From assembly GCF_019734885.1 (NCBI RefSeq), contig NZ_JAAXCM010000055.1, forward strand, positions 1 through 46,604: a stretch of DNA of 46,604 nt. Reading direction: 5' to 3'. The notes beneath the pieces are model-generated. The model did no database searches and was not told the DNA's origin. It saw nothing but the letters and a program-made list of their open reading frames with translations. Of the stretch, positions 6,467-15,839 are shown piece by piece. The stretch comes from Pseudocoprococcus catus (lineage in GTDB: Bacteria; Bacillota; Clostridia; Lachnospirales; Lachnospiraceae). Made by a program: the position numbers and the translations under genes. The number at the start of each line of letters is the position of its first letter. The stretch's first letter is position 1.

Positions 6467-8292
6467 AAAAGACATTGGACATCAAAAAGCTCATTTTGCT
6501 GAATATGCCGTATATCCTGATGGGACTGTTTGCTACCAATTTTGGAGAGGCATGGCGAATGGCACAAGGGGCGGATGCTTCGGAAAAGTTTCTTTCGCTG
6601 ATTGCGGTTCTGCCTGGGGCGCTGGAAAGTTTCTGGCCAAGCCTGCATCCATTGGACTTGTTGGTAGGGCTGTGCTGTGGAGGCAGTCTGAGGCTGGCGG
6701 TGTATCTTAAAAGCAAGAACGCCAAGAAATATCGACATGGTTTGGAATATGGTTCGGCCCGCTGGGGAACCCGTGAGGATATTGCACCTTACGTTGATCC
6801 TGTATTTCAGAACAATGTGATTCTGACGAAAACGGAGAGCCTGACCATGAACAGCCGCCCCAAGGACCCAAAGACTGCCAGAAACAAAAATGTACTGGTG
6901 ATTGGCGGCTCCGGTTCCGGTAAGACCCGCTTCTGGCTCAAACCGAATCTGATGCAGATGCACAGCTCCTATGTTGTGACGGACCCGAAGGGAACAATTC
7001 TGGTGGAGTGCGGAAAAATGCTCCAAAGGGGTGCGCCCAAGCTGGGGAAGGACGGGAAGCCAGTAAAAGATAAAAATGGCAAAGTCATTTATGAACCGTA
7101 TCGTATCAAAGTGTTGAACACCATCAATTTCAAAAAATCCATGCACTATAATCCATTTGCGTATATTCACAGCGAAAAGGATATTTTGAAGCTGGTGACA
7201 ACGCTGATCGCCAATACCAAAGGCGAGGGAAAAGCCGGGGACGATTTCTGGGTCAAGGCAGAAACGCTTCTGTACTGTGCCCTTATCGGATATATCCATT
7301 ATGAGGCTCCGGTGGAGGAGCAAAACTTCTCCACCCTCATCGAGTTCATCAACGCCATGGAAGTCCGGGAGGATGACGAGGAGTTCAAAAACCCCGTAGA
7401 CCTGATGTTTGATGCACTGGAAGCCGAGAAGCCAAATCACTTTGCGGTGCGCCAGTATAAGAAATATAAGCTGGCAGCCGGAAAAACCGCTAAGTCGATT
7501 TTGATTTCCTGCGGTGCGCGTCTTGCTGTATTTGATATTGCGGAGCTGCGCGAGGTTACATCCTACGATGAGTTGGAACTGGATACGCTGGGAGACAGAA
7601 AAACGGCTCTGTTCCTCATTATGAGTGATACAGATGACAGTTTTAACTTTCTCATTTCCATGTGCTACACCCAGTTATTCAACCTGCTTTGTGAAAAGGC
7701 CGACGATGTGTATGGCGGCAGGCTTCCGGTTCATGTGCGCTGTCTGATTGATGAGTGTGCCAACATCGGGCAGATTCCGAAGCTGGAAAAGCTGGTGGCC
7801 ACCATCCGAAGCCGTGAAATCTCTGCCTGTCTGGTGTTGCAGGCACAGAGCCAGCTCAAGGCAATTTACAAAGATAATGCCGATACCATCATCGGTAACA
7901 TGGATACTTCCATCTTCCTGGGAGGTAAAGAGCCAACAACGCTGAAAGAGCTGGCGGCTGTTCTGGGAAAGGAGACCATAGACACTTACAACACCGGAGA
8001 GAGCCGGGGACGGGAGACTTCCCACTCGCTCAACTATCAGAAATTGGGAAAAGAGCTGATGAGCCAGGACGAGCTGGCAGTTATGGATGGCGGCAAGTGC
8101 ATCTTGCAGTTGCGCGGTGTGCGTCCGTTTCTTTCAGACAAGTATGACATTACCAGACACCCTAATTTCAAATACACAGCTGATGCAGACAAGCGAAATA
8201 CCTTTGATATTGAAGCATTTTTGTCTGCCAGACTAAAACTCAAGCCTGATGAGGTCTGCGATGTATATGAAGTAGACACAAAGGGCGCTTAA
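6463..8292 (+). CDS. VirD4/TraG-type coupling protein (T4CP)
   Basis: Membrane-anchored hexameric ATPase that brings the relaxase-DNA complex to the secretion channel. The 609 residues start MKKTLDIKKLILLNMPYILMGLF, with two N-terminal hydrophobic segments (about residues 10-27 and 62-80). Walker A is GGSGSGKT (148-155); Walker B is LIDECAN (428-434), followed by the conserved IGQIPKLEKLVATIRSREIS arginine-rich motif and LVLQAQSQL. Length and motifs are intact. It overlaps the PcfB gene by four bases. A terminator-like structure follows before the Maff2 gene, so downstream expression may be modulated. Confidence 0.95.
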   Translation: MKKTLDIKKLILLNMPYILMGLFATNFGEAWRMAQGADASEKFLSLIAVLPGALESFWPSLHPLDLLVGLCCGGSLRLAVYLKSKNAKKYRHGLEYGSARWGTREDIAPYVDPVFQNNVILTKTESLTMNSRPKDPKTARNKNVLVIGGSGSGKTRFWLKPNLMQMHSSYVVTDPKGTILVECGKMLQRGAPKLGKDGKPVKDKNGKVIYEPYRIKVLNTINFKKSMHYNPFAYIHSEKDILKLVTTLIANTKGEGKAGDDFWVKAETLLYCALIGYIHYEAPVEEQNFSTLIEFINAMEVREDDEEFKNPVDLMFDALEAEKPNHFAVRQYKKYKLAAGKTAKSILISCGARLAVFDIAELREVTSYDELELDTLGDRKTALFLIMSDTDDSFNFLISMCYTQLFNLLCEKADDVYGGRLPVHVRCLIDECANIGQIPKLEKLVATIRSREISACLVLQAQSQLKAIYKDNADTIIGNMDTSIFLGGKEPTTLKELAAVLGKETIDTYNTGESRGRETSHSLNYQKLGKELMSQDELAVMDGGKCILQLRGVRPFLSDKYDITRHPNFKYTADADKRNTFDIEAFLSARLKLKPDEVCDVYEVDTKGA

Positions 8293-8387
8293 TTTGTTCC
8301 GCTTTAGAAGGGAGTGATCTTATCTATTTGCCGCACCTGCCCTCTATGGGCCATTGGCGTACAAAGCGGACAATCGCAAGAAAAATA

Positions 8388-8486
8388 ATGAAAAAGGAGG
8401 ACAGCCGGAATCATGCTCCCGGAAACCGGGCGGCAGATTGTTCCGGCTTTTGTATGCCTATGAAACATGACAAACCTATTTTTTAA
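8388..8486 (+). CDS. Possible 32-residue ORF upstream of the Maff2 gene
   Basis: ATG 8388 opens MKKEDSRNHAPGNRAADCSG, ending in KHDKPIF. There is no ribosome binding site before it, and a strong hairpin (8403-8448) lies inside it. It could be a leader peptide whose translation melts that hairpin. It may equally be non-coding. Low confidence. Confidence 0.2.
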   Translation: MKKEDSRNHAPGNRAADCSGFCMPMKHDKPIF

Positions 8487-8499
8487 TCAGATTCCGGCT
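8403..8499 (+). promoter_or_regulatory. Alternative-pairing leader (terminator/antiterminator shape) before the Maff2 gene
   Basis: AGCCGGAA (8403-8410) pairs with TTCCGGCT (8441-8448), enclosing CCCGG-AAA-CCGGG and running into TTTT; this is a terminator shape. The same left arm, AGCCGGAAT (8403-8411), can pair instead with ATTCCGGCT (8491-8499), ten bases before the Maff2 start. The two pairings exclude each other, the pattern of an attenuator. No ligand or protein is implied by the sequence. Confidence 0.5.
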
Positions 8500-8509
8500 A
8501 ACAAACTAT

Positions 8510-8728
8510 ATGGCATTTTTTGAACAGGCAATTACCGTTCTTCAGACTCTCGTTATCGCTCTGGGCGCTGGTCTTGGTATCTGGGGTGTCATCAACCTGT
8601 TGGAAGGTTACGGCAACGACAACCCTGGCGCCAAATCTCAGGGCATGAAGCAGCTCATGGCTGGCGCTGGTGTAGCCGTTGTTGGTATGGTTCTTGTACC
8701 TCTGCTCTCCGGGCTGTTCTCTGTCTAA
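8510..8728 (+). CDS. Maff2-family small membrane protein (pilin-like)
   Basis: A 72-residue protein, MAFFEQAITVLQTLVIALGA, with two hydrophobic segments (about residues 8-30 and 48-70) around the hydrophilic stretch EGYGNDNPGAKSQGMKQ. I recognise the sequence as the Maff2 family. Its size, topology and position between the coupling protein and VirB6-like protein parallel VirB2-type pilin or channel subunits, but that equivalence is inference. No clear Shine-Dalgarno sequence precedes the ATG, unusual for this window, and an alternative-pairing structure ends ten bases upstream. Confidence 0.88.
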   Translation: MAFFEQAITVLQTLVIALGAGLGIWGVINLLEGYGNDNPGAKSQGMKQLMAGAGVAVVGMVLVPLLSGLFSV

Positions 8729-8797
8729 GCGTTCCTGCATGAAATCCTTGCCGCTCCCGCAGCTCTGCGGGGGCGGCGGAAAGGAGGTTGACACCGT

Positions 8798-9667
8798 ATG
8801 GATTTCTTACTTGAAGCCCTGACAAATTGGCTGAAAGAAATGCTGGTGGGCGGTATTATGAGCAACCTTTCGGGGATGTTTGACAGTGTAAACCAACAGG
8901 TCGCGGATATATCCGTACAGGTAGGACAGACCCCACAGGGATGGAATGGCAGTATTTTCAATATGATTGAGAATCTGTCAAACTCCATCATGGTGCCGAT
9001 TGCAGGTGTGATCCTGGCTATCGTGATGACTGTAGACCTGATCCAGATGATTGCAGACAAGAACAACCTGCATGATGTGGATACCTGGATGATTTTCAAG
9101 TGGGTATTCAAATCAGCTGCCGCCATCCTCATTGTCACAAACACATGGAATATCGTGATGGGCGTCTTTGATATGGCGCAGAGCGTGGTGGCGCAGGCGG
9201 CAGGGATTATCAATTCGGATGCGTCCATTGACATTTCCTCAGTTATGACCGATCTGGAACCGAGGCTGATGGAAATGGATTTGGGACCGCTGTTCGGACT
9301 GTGGTTCCAATCCCTCTTTATTGGCATTACCATGTGGGCGTTGTATATCTGTATCTTTATCGTTATTTATGGCCGTATGATCGAGATCTACCTTGTAACT
9401 TCGGTGGCTCCCGTTCCAATGGCTGCAATGATGGGCAAAGAATGGGGCGGTATGGGACAGAATTACCTCCGATCCCTGCTGGCACTGGGCTTTCAGGCGT
9501 TTCTCATTATCGTCTGCGTGGCAATTTATGCTGTGCTGGTGCAGAACATCGCTATGGAAGATGACATCATCATGGCAATCTGGAGCTGCGTGGGCTACAC
9601 CGTACTGCTATGTTTTACGCTGTTCAAAACCGGCAGTCTCGCCAAATCAGTCTTTCAGGCGCACTAA
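8798..9667 (+). CDS. VirB6/TrbL-like polytopic membrane protein (conjugation channel)
   Basis: The 289-residue protein MDFLLEALTNWLKEMLVGGIM carries five or six hydrophobic segments (about residues 65-85, 105-125, 165-195, 228-250, 255-275). The order after Maff2 and before PrgI/VirB4 matches the VirB6-like component of Gram-positive type IV secretion in CTn elements. The conserved-looking segment VTSVAPVPMAAMMGKEWGGMGQNYLRSL lies between the last transmembrane segments. AAAGGAGG sits about ten bases before the ATG. It probably forms part of the DNA channel in the cell membrane. Confidence 0.85.
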   Translation: MDFLLEALTNWLKEMLVGGIMSNLSGMFDSVNQQVADISVQVGQTPQGWNGSIFNMIENLSNSIMVPIAGVILAIVMTVDLIQMIADKNNLHDVDTWMIFKWVFKSAAAILIVTNTWNIVMGVFDMAQSVVAQAAGIINSDASIDISSVMTDLEPRLMEMDLGPLFGLWFQSLFIGITMWALYICIFIVIYGRMIEIYLVTSVAPVPMAAMMGKEWGGMGQNYLRSLLALGFQAFLIIVCVAIYAVLVQNIAMEDDIIMAIWSCVGYTVLLCFTLFKTGSLAKSVFQAH

Positions 9668-9687
9668 AACGGAAGGAGGTTTCCACA

Positions 9688-10143
9688 TTGGCTTATGTAC
9701 CCGTACCCAAGGACTTAACAAAAGTCAAAACAAAGGTCATGTTCAATCTGACCAAGCGGCAGCTTATCTGCTTCACGGGCGGAGCGCTTATTGGCGTACC
9801 GCTTTTCTTTTTGCTCAGAAAACCTACCGGAAACAGTGTAGCGGCTATGTGTATGATGCTGGTTATGCTGCCCTTCTTCATGCTGGCTATGTACGAAAAG
9901 CATGGACAGCCCCTGGAAAAGATCGTGGGCAACATTCTCAAAGTAGCTGTGATCCGTCCAAAGCAGCGACCTTACCAGACCAACAACTTTTATGCCGTAT
10001 TAAAGCGGCAGGAAATGCTCGATAAGGAGGTGTATGACATTGTTCACCGCAATAAAAAAATGGCTGCATCGGATGTTCGGAAAAACCGAGGAAAAAACTG
10101 TGCAGCCGGTAAAGACAAAGAAAAAACTGTCCCGCGCCGATAA
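9688..10143 (+). CDS. PrgI-family membrane protein
   Basis: The TTG start at 9688 (AYVPVPKDLTKVKTKVMFNLTKRQL) is chosen because AAGGAGG (9673-9679) lies eight bases upstream and PrgI proteins start this way. Two adjacent hydrophobic segments (about residues 30-48 and 52-70) are typical of this small VirB3-like partner of VirB4. The frame runs 110 bases into the VirB4 gene. The last ~37 residues (RNKKMAASDVRKNRGKNC onward) look like an out-of-frame reading of the VirB4 start, so the ancestral stop may have been lost. Confidence 0.85.
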   Translation: MAYVPVPKDLTKVKTKVMFNLTKRQLICFTGGALIGVPLFFLLRKPTGNSVAAMCMMLVMLPFFMLAMYEKHGQPLEKIVGNILKVAVIRPKQRPYQTNNFYAVLKRQEMLDKEVYDIVHRNKKMAASDVRKNRGKNCAAGKDKEKTVPRR

Positions 10144-12499
10144 GAAGCAGATCGAAGCGGCCATTGCCCGCGCTAACCGCACGGACAAAAAAGGAAAATC
10201 TGCGCAGGACAGTATCCCTTATGAACGGATGTGGCCGGACGGAATCTGCCGCGTATCGGACAGCCACTACACAAAGACCATCAAGTTTCAGGACATCAAC
10301 TATCAGCTCTCCCAAAACGAAGATAAGACGGCAATCTTTGAGGGTTGGTGTGATTTCCTCAATTATTTTGACAGCTCGATTCATTTCCAGCTGTCTTTTT
10401 TGAACCTTGCGGCATCGGAGGAGACCTTTGCTAACTCCATTTCCATCCCGCCCCAGAGGGACGCCTTTGACAGTATCCGTGAGGAATACACCACAATGCT
10501 GCAAAATCAGCTGGCCAGAGGTAACAACGGTCTCATCAAGACCAAATATCTGACCTTTGGTATCGACGCGGACAGCATCAAAGCCGCCAAGCCCCGTCTG
10601 GAGCGTATTGAGACCGATATACTTAATAACTTCAAGCGTCTTGGTGTAGCTGCCAGAACGCTGGACGGTAAAGAAAGGCTTTTTCAGCTTCATGCGGTAT
10701 TCCACATGGATGAACAACTCCCGTTTCAGTTTGAATGGGACTGGCTGGCTCCTTCCGGTCTGTCCACAAAGGATTTTATTGCACCAAGCTCCTTTGAGTT
10801 CCGCACCGGCAAGCAGTTCCGTATGGGTAAGAAATACGGGACTGTTTCTTTTTTGCAGATTCTCGCACCGGAACTGAATGACCGTTTGCTGGCTGATTTT
10901 CTGGATATGGAAAGTTCGCTCATTGTGAGTATGCACATTCAGTCGGTGGATCAGGTGAAAGCCATCAAAACGGTAAAGCGGAAGATTACCGACCTGGACC
11001 GCAGCAAGATCGAGGAACAGAAAAAAGCAGTCCGTGCCGGATACGACATGGACATCATTCCATCTGACCTTGCTACCTACGGCAGTGAAGCGAAAAAACT
11101 CTTGCAGGATTTGCAGAGCCGCAACGAGAGAATGTTCCTTTTGACTTTTCTGGTGCTGAACACAGCGGACAATCCCCGTCAGCTTGGCAACAACATCTTT
11201 CAGGCAGGCTCTATTGCCCAGAAGTATAACTGTCAGCTGACCAGGCTGGACTTCCAGCAGGAAGAAGGGCTGATGAGCTGTTTGCCTCTGGGTCTCAATC
11301 AGATTGAGATTCAGCGAGGACTGACCACCAGTTCCACAGCTATCTTTGTGCCCTTTACTACGCAGGAACTGTTCCAGAACGGGAAAGAAGCTCTGTATTA
11401 CGGCATCAATGCTCTGTCCAACAACCTCATTATGGTGGACAGAAAGCTGCTGAAAAACCCCAACGGCCTGATTCTGGGTACGCCGGGTTCCGGTAAGTCC
11501 TTCAGCGCAAAACGAGAAATTGCCAACTGCTTTTTGCTTACCAGTGATGATGTCATTATCTGTGACCCGGAAGCGGAGTACGCACCTCTTGTTGAGCGTC
11601 TGCATGGGCAGGTCATCAAGATCTCACCTACTTCAACCAACTATATCAATCCGATGGATCTGAATCTGGACTATTCGGATGATGAAAGCCCGCTGTCACT
11701 CAAGTCTGACTTTATCCTCAGTTTGTGTGAGCTGATCGTGGGCGGTAAGGAGGGCTTGCAGCCGGTGCAGAAAACCATTATTGACCGTTGTGTACGGTTG
11801 GTTTACAACGAATATCTCAATGACCCAAAGCCGGAGAATATGCCGATTTTGGAGGACCTTTATAACCTGTTGCGGGAGCAGGAAGAAAAAGAAGCTCAGT
11901 ACATTGCAACGGCATTGGAAATCTATGTAACGGGTTCTTTGAATGTGTTCAATCATCAGAGCAATGTGGACATTGATAACCGGATTGTCTGCTACGACAT
12001 CAAGGAACTGGGCAAGCAGCTTAAAAAAATCGGTATGCTGGTGGTACAGGATCAGGTGTGGAACCGCGTTACCATCAACCGTGCCGCCCACAAGTCCACC
12101 CGTTACTACATCGACGAGATGCACCTGCTTTTGAAGGAGGAGCAGACCGCCGCCTATACGGTGGAAATCTGGAAGCGATTCAGAAAATGGGGCGGTATTC
12201 CGACAGGTATCACCCAGAATGTCAAAGACCTTTTGAGCAGCCGCGAGGTAGAGAACATCTTTGAAAACTCGGACTTCGTGTATATGCTTAACCAGGCAGG
12301 CGGAGACCGTCAGATTTTGGCGAAGCAACTGGGGATTTCCACACACCAATTATCTTATGTGACCCACTCCGGTGAGGGCGAGGGCCTGCTGTTTTATGGC
12401 TCTACAATCCTGCCTTTCGTGGATCACTTCCCGAAGAACACCGAGCTTTACCGCATTATGACCACCAAACCTCAAGAATTGAAAAAGGAGGATGAATGA
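10034..12499 (+). CDS. VirB4-family conjugative ATPase
   Basis: Cytoplasmic ATPase that energises assembly and transport by the type IV secretion system. The 821 residues begin MTLFTAIKKWLHRMFGKTEE; AAGGAGG precedes the ATG at 10034. The N-terminal third is the VirB4/CagE-type region. The ATPase half carries Walker A GTPGSGKS (482-489), ICDPEAEYAPL after it, Walker B YYIDEMHLLL with D694/E695, and GITQNVKDLL. Length is typical. It overlaps the PrgI frame by 110 bases and the next gene by four, consistent with tight coupling in the transfer operon. Confidence 0.96.
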   Translation: MTLFTAIKKWLHRMFGKTEEKTVQPVKTKKKLSRADKKQIEAAIARANRTDKKGKSAQDSIPYERMWPDGICRVSDSHYTKTIKFQDINYQLSQNEDKTAIFEGWCDFLNYFDSSIHFQLSFLNLAASEETFANSISIPPQRDAFDSIREEYTTMLQNQLARGNNGLIKTKYLTFGIDADSIKAAKPRLERIETDILNNFKRLGVAARTLDGKERLFQLHAVFHMDEQLPFQFEWDWLAPSGLSTKDFIAPSSFEFRTGKQFRMGKKYGTVSFLQILAPELNDRLLADFLDMESSLIVSMHIQSVDQVKAIKTVKRKITDLDRSKIEEQKKAVRAGYDMDIIPSDLATYGSEAKKLLQDLQSRNERMFLLTFLVLNTADNPRQLGNNIFQAGSIAQKYNCQLTRLDFQQEEGLMSCLPLGLNQIEIQRGLTTSSTAIFVPFTTQELFQNGKEALYYGINALSNNLIMVDRKLLKNPNGLILGTPGSGKSFSAKREIANCFLLTSDDVIICDPEAEYAPLVERLHGQVIKISPTSTNYINPMDLNLDYSDDESPLSLKSDFILSLCELIVGGKEGLQPVQKTIIDRCVRLVYNEYLNDPKPENMPILEDLYNLLREQEEKEAQYIATALEIYVTGSLNVFNHQSNVDIDNRIVCYDIKELGKQLKKIGMLVVQDQVWNRVTINRAAHKSTRYYIDEMHLLLKEEQTAAYTVEIWKRFRKWGGIPTGITQNVKDLLSSREVENIFENSDFVYMLNQAGGDRQILAKQLGISTHQLSYVTHSGEGEGLLFYGSTILPFVDHFPKNTELYRIMTTKPQELKKEDE

Positions 12500-12879
12500 T
12501 TATGAATCTCAACATTTTGAATAAAAATCCGCTGATGTTTTTTGACAGGGCGGTAAATGCCCAGCGCAGCCAGCTGCTTACAGTCATGGCCGATGCGGTA
12601 AGTGAGTGCCGCACGGCGGCAGATCAGGCAGCCGAACTGAATGAGACCGGTCAGGTGGGGCTGCTCCGTCTGGCAGAGGTCTGGAGTGCCATCCGTGCCA
12701 AGGAAGGTATGGGCGGTCTGGTTCTGGAAGGAACAGAGGCGAAGATCCTGTCCGATGTGGTGGCACAGTTTTATGCCTACCTGTCCGGCTGTATGTTCAA
12801 CGATCCTGTGGGAATGGCCATTTATGCAGAGCTGCACTACATGATGTCCTCCCTCATGCTGGGAGAATGGTTTGAATAA
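12496..12879 (+). CDS. Hypothetical conjugation-operon protein
   Basis: A 127-residue protein without a family I can name. ATG 12496 overlaps the VirB4 stop as ATGA; ATG 12502 (MNLNILNKNPLMFFDRAVNAQ) lies ten bases after AAGGAGG and is equally plausible. The sequence is mostly helical with no clear transmembrane segment; the stretch VVAQFYAYLSGCMFNDPVGMAIYAELHYM is conserved-looking. Position between VirB4 and the CHAP hydrolase suggests an accessory channel part. Function unknown. Confidence 0.7.
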   Translation: MIMNLNILNKNPLMFFDRAVNAQRSQLLTVMADAVSECRTAADQAAELNETGQVGLLRLAEVWSAIRAKEGMGGLVLEGTEAKILSDVVAQFYAYLSGCMFNDPVGMAIYAELHYMMSSLMLGEWFE

Positions 12880-14608
12880 GGAACCGCGCCTGCGCTTTAC
12901 TGATGAGGAACGGTCTGACCCTGCACTGGAAAAGCCGATCCGTAAAGCGGAGAAAGCTGCGGCCAGAGCAGATAAGGCGCAGGCCAATATCCCAAAGAAA
13001 AAGGTCAGGCAGACGGTCATTGCCCCGGATACCGGAAAAAAGACCTCGAAGCTGACCTTTGAGGACAAGAAAAAGCCACCTTCCAAAGTTTCTCAAGGAG
13101 TCAGGGAAGCTCCCGTCCATCTGGTCGCAGGCAAGCTCCACAAAGAGATCCGGGAAACAGAGCAGGACAATGTGGGCGTGGAAAGCGCCCACAAGTCCGA
13201 GGAAGCGGTGGAGACCGGCGCTTATCTGGTGCGGGAGGGCTATCGCAGCCACAAGCTGAAGCCGTACCGCAAAGCAGCCCAGGCAGAGCGTCAACTGGAA
13301 AAGGCAAATGTAAATGTTCTGTACCAGAAATCTTTGCAGGAAAATCCCCAGTTTGCCAGCAACCCTCTTTCCCGCTGGCAGCAAAAGCAGACCATTAAAA
13401 AGCAGTATGCCGCCGCCAAACACGCCGGTCAGACTGCCGGAAATACCGCCCAGGCTGCGTCCAAAACCGGAAAAGCCGCAAGGACGGTAAAAGAAAAGGC
13501 ACAGCAGGCAGGGGCGTTCGTCATGCGCCACAAGAAGGGTTTCCTGATGGCAGGGGTTTTGTTCCTCATTACCTGTATGCTGATGAATACCATGTCCTCC
13601 TGCTCCATGATGGCGCAGAGTATCGGTTCCGTTCTCTCCGGCACCACTTATCCGTCGGATGACCCGGAAATGCTGGCAGTGGAGGCAGATTATGCAGCCA
13701 GAGAAGTCCAGTTACAGGAGGAAATCGACAACATTGAAAGCAGCCACCCAGGGTATGACGAGTATCGCTATGACCTTGGTATGATCGGACATGACCCTCA
13801 TGAGCTGGCAGCATTTCTGTCTGCCGTCTTGCAAGGTTACACCCAGCAGAGCGCTCAGGCAGAGCTGGCGCGTGTGTTTGCAGCACAGTATCAGCTGACG
13901 CTTACTGAGGAAGTGGAGATCCGCTACCGCACGGAGACCTCCACCGACCCGGAGACCGGCGAGACCACCTCAGAAGAAGTCCCCTATGAGTATTACATTT
14001 TGAATGTGAAACTCACCAGCAAGCCCATTTCCGCTGTGGCGTCGGAGTTACTGACCCCGGAGCAGATGGAAATGTATCAGGTTTACCGGCAGACCATGGG
14101 CAATAAGCCGCTGTTGTTTGGCGGTGGTTCCCCTGACATGAGCAATTCCGAGGACTTGACCGGTGTACAGTTTGTAAATGGAACCCGTCCCGGAAATCCG
14201 CAGTTGGTGGAGCTGGCCAAGCGTCAGGTCGGCAATGTGGGCGGTTATCCTTATTGGAGCTGGTATGGTTTTGACAGCCGCGTGGAGTGGTGCGCCTGCT
14301 TTGTATCCTGGTGTTATAACCAGGCTGGAAAAAGTGAGCCGCGCTTTGCAGGCTGTGAGTGGCAGGGCGTTCCGTGGTTCCAGTCTCATGGACAATGGGG
14401 TGCAAGAGGCTATAATAATCTGGCTCCCGGAGATGCAATTTTCTTTGATTGGGATTTGGATGGGACAGCAGACCATGTGGGTATCGTGATCGGTACGGAT
14501 GGCAGCCGCGTTTATACCGTGGAGGGAAATTCCGGCGATGCCTGCAAGATCAAAAGTTATGACCTGAATTATCAAAGCATTAAAGGCTATGGTCTGATGA
14601 ACTGGTAA
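12872..14608 (+). CDS. CHAP-domain cell-wall hydrolase with membrane anchor (CD1108-type)
   Basis: Peptidoglycan hydrolase that opens the wall for the conjugation channel. The TTG start at 12872 overlaps the upstream stop by eight bases. The first ~210 residues are basic and helical (repeated AAKAA/TGKAA-like stretches). One membrane segment follows (about 220-240, MAGVLFLITCMLMNTMSSC). A linker domain is next, then the C-terminal CHAP/NlpC-like domain from about residue 440, with likely catalytic C474 (WCACFVSWC), H535 (ADHVGIV) and the acidic context EGNSGDAC. The 578 residues are intact. It fits the VirB1-like hydrolase position in this ICE family. Confidence 0.92.
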   Translation: MNKEPRLRFTDEERSDPALEKPIRKAEKAAARADKAQANIPKKKVRQTVIAPDTGKKTSKLTFEDKKKPPSKVSQGVREAPVHLVAGKLHKEIRETEQDNVGVESAHKSEEAVETGAYLVREGYRSHKLKPYRKAAQAERQLEKANVNVLYQKSLQENPQFASNPLSRWQQKQTIKKQYAAAKHAGQTAGNTAQAASKTGKAARTVKEKAQQAGAFVMRHKKGFLMAGVLFLITCMLMNTMSSCSMMAQSIGSVLSGTTYPSDDPEMLAVEADYAAREVQLQEEIDNIESSHPGYDEYRYDLGMIGHDPHELAAFLSAVLQGYTQQSAQAELARVFAAQYQLTLTEEVEIRYRTETSTDPETGETTSEEVPYEYYILNVKLTSKPISAVASELLTPEQMEMYQVYRQTMGNKPLLFGGGSPDMSNSEDLTGVQFVNGTRPGNPQLVELAKRQVGNVGGYPYWSWYGFDSRVEWCACFVSWCYNQAGKSEPRFAGCEWQGVPWFQSHGQWGARGYNNLAPGDAIFFDWDLDGTADHVGIVIGTDGSRVYTVEGNSGDACKIKSYDLNYQSIKGYGLMNW

Positions 14609-14636
14609 CAGACTTTGTGGAAAGGAGTGAACGGTT

Positions 14637-14894
14637 ATGGCAAAAAACAAAATTGAACGTATCGACCAGGAAATTGAGAAAACCCGTGAGAAGATTGCGG
14701 AATATCAGGAAAAGCTCAAGACCTTGGAAGCACAGAAAACGGAGGCAGAGAATCTGGAAATCGTTCAGATGGTTCGTGCGTTACGCATGACTCCAGCACA
14801 GCTGAACGCTATGCTTTCCGGTGGAATGAACCATGGCAGAGATACGACACTGCCGGAATCAAATAATCAGGAGGCTACCGCTTATGAAGAATAA
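14637..14894 (+). CDS. DUF4315 family protein
   Basis: An 85-residue protein. The first ~45 residues ([27 protein letters not shown] style heptads) form a coiled coil; after this comes [19 protein letters not shown], the pattern of DUF4315 proteins in CTn-type conjugation operons. AAAGGAG precedes the ATG. The 3' end overlaps the signal peptide of the next gene by 11 bases. It may bridge or measure channel components, but function is not established. Confidence 0.85.
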   Translation: MAKNKIERIDQEIEKTREKIAEYQEKLKTLEAQKTEAENLEIVQMVRALRMTPAQLNAMLSGGMNHGRDTTLPESNNQEATAYEE

Positions 14895-15648
14895 AAGAAT
14901 TTGCAAAACACTTTCCGCCCTTTGCCTGACAATGGTTGTGGCATTTGGATTTACGATCCCTGCTTTCGCACAGGGGTCAGAACAGGCACCGGCGGCACCG
15001 GCAGAGGATTCTACAAATGACAGCAATGTGATTGTGGAAGAAACAGAACCAGCACCGGCACTTACACCGGAGGGGAATGCGGCACTGGTGGATGATTTTG
15101 GAGGCAATAAGCAGCTCATTACCGTTACCACCAAGGCTGGCAACTATTTTTACATTTTGATCGACAGGGCGAATGAGGATAAAAAGACTGCTGTTCATTT
15201 TCTGAACCAGGTGGATGAAGCGGATTTGATGGCACTGATGGAAGATGAAAATGTCAAAGAGAAGCCGGCTGCGGTATGCAGCTGCACGACAAAATGTGAA
15301 GCAGGGGCAGTCAATACGGCTTGCCCGGTCTGCGCAACTGATAAGAGTAAATGTACGGGCAAAGCACCGGAACCTCCGGCAGAAACACCGGAACCGGAAA
15401 AAGAGAAGCCTGCCGGACTGAACCCGGCTGCGATAGTCCTTTTGCTGGCTCTGCTTGGAGGCGGTGGCGTATTTGCCTACTTGAAGCTCATTAAGAATAA
15501 GCCTAAGACCAAGGGCAATGACAGTCTGGACGATTATGATTATGGCGAGGAAGATTCCGAGGAATGGGAAACCGAGGATGAGGAGTCGGACGAACCGGAC
15601 GCTGATGGGGGCAGCACAGAAGAAGATGACGAGGACAGCGTGAAATGA
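14884..15648 (+). CDS. DUF4366 family exported, membrane-anchored protein
   Basis: A 254-residue protein starting [20 protein letters not shown] at 14884, with CAGGAGG nine bases upstream. A signal peptide (residues 1-27, ending PAFAQ) is followed by a proline/alanine-rich spacer and a folded segment ([32 protein letters not shown]). Four cysteines ([19 protein letters not shown]) suggest a metal site or disulfides. One transmembrane helix follows ([19 protein letters not shown]), then a very acidic tail of D/E repeats. This architecture matches the DUF4366 (CD1107-type) proteins of ICE transfer operons. Probably a surface component of the mating channel. Confidence 0.88.
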   Translation: MKNKRICKTLSALCLTMVVAFGFTIPAFAQGSEQAPAAPAEDSTNDSNVIVEETEPAPALTPEGNAALVDDFGGNKQLITVTTKAGNYFYILIDRANEDKKTAVHFLNQVDEADLMALMEDENVKEKPAAVCSCTTKCEAGAVNTACPVCATDKSKCTGKAPEPPAETPEPEKEKPAGLNPAAIVLLLALLGGGGVFAYLKLIKNKPKTKGNDSLDDYDYGEEDSEEWETEDEESDEPDADGGSTEEDDEDSVK

Positions 15649-15839
15649 CCCGTTTCACAGACAGTCCCTATGAACGCATGATGACACGCAGGCCGGAGGG
15701 CGGGAGGGAAACTTCCCGTCCTCATTCTTTATCCCACAACCACCCCTGCTATGGTTGCGGGAGTTATGGAAGTCCCTGCGTAGGTATCTGCCATCGTGAG
15801 ATGGAACGTTGGCTCAAAGAAAGGAAACGAAAAAAATGA
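15645..15839 (+). CDS. Small cysteine-rich protein
   Basis: A 64-residue protein ([20 protein letters not shown]) with [18 protein letters not shown], a CxxC...C...CH arrangement that could bind zinc. Its ATG overlaps the DUF4366 stop as ATGA, and its stop overlaps the next start as ATGA. Coupled translation and the cysteine pattern argue that it is real. I recall similar small proteins in related elements but know no function. Confidence 0.65.
   Translation: MTRFTDSPYERMMTRRPEGGRETSRPHSLSHNHPCYGCGSYGSPCVGICHREMERWLKERKRKK

Noticed and set aside
6238-7440. 400-codon minus-strand frame opposite the PcfB and coupling-protein genes
   Set aside because: It crosses two well-supported genes and shows no known domain.
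9938-11605. 555-codon minus-strand open frame opposite virB4
   Set aside because: It is a shadow of the strongly supported VirB4 gene; no family resemblance or start signal.
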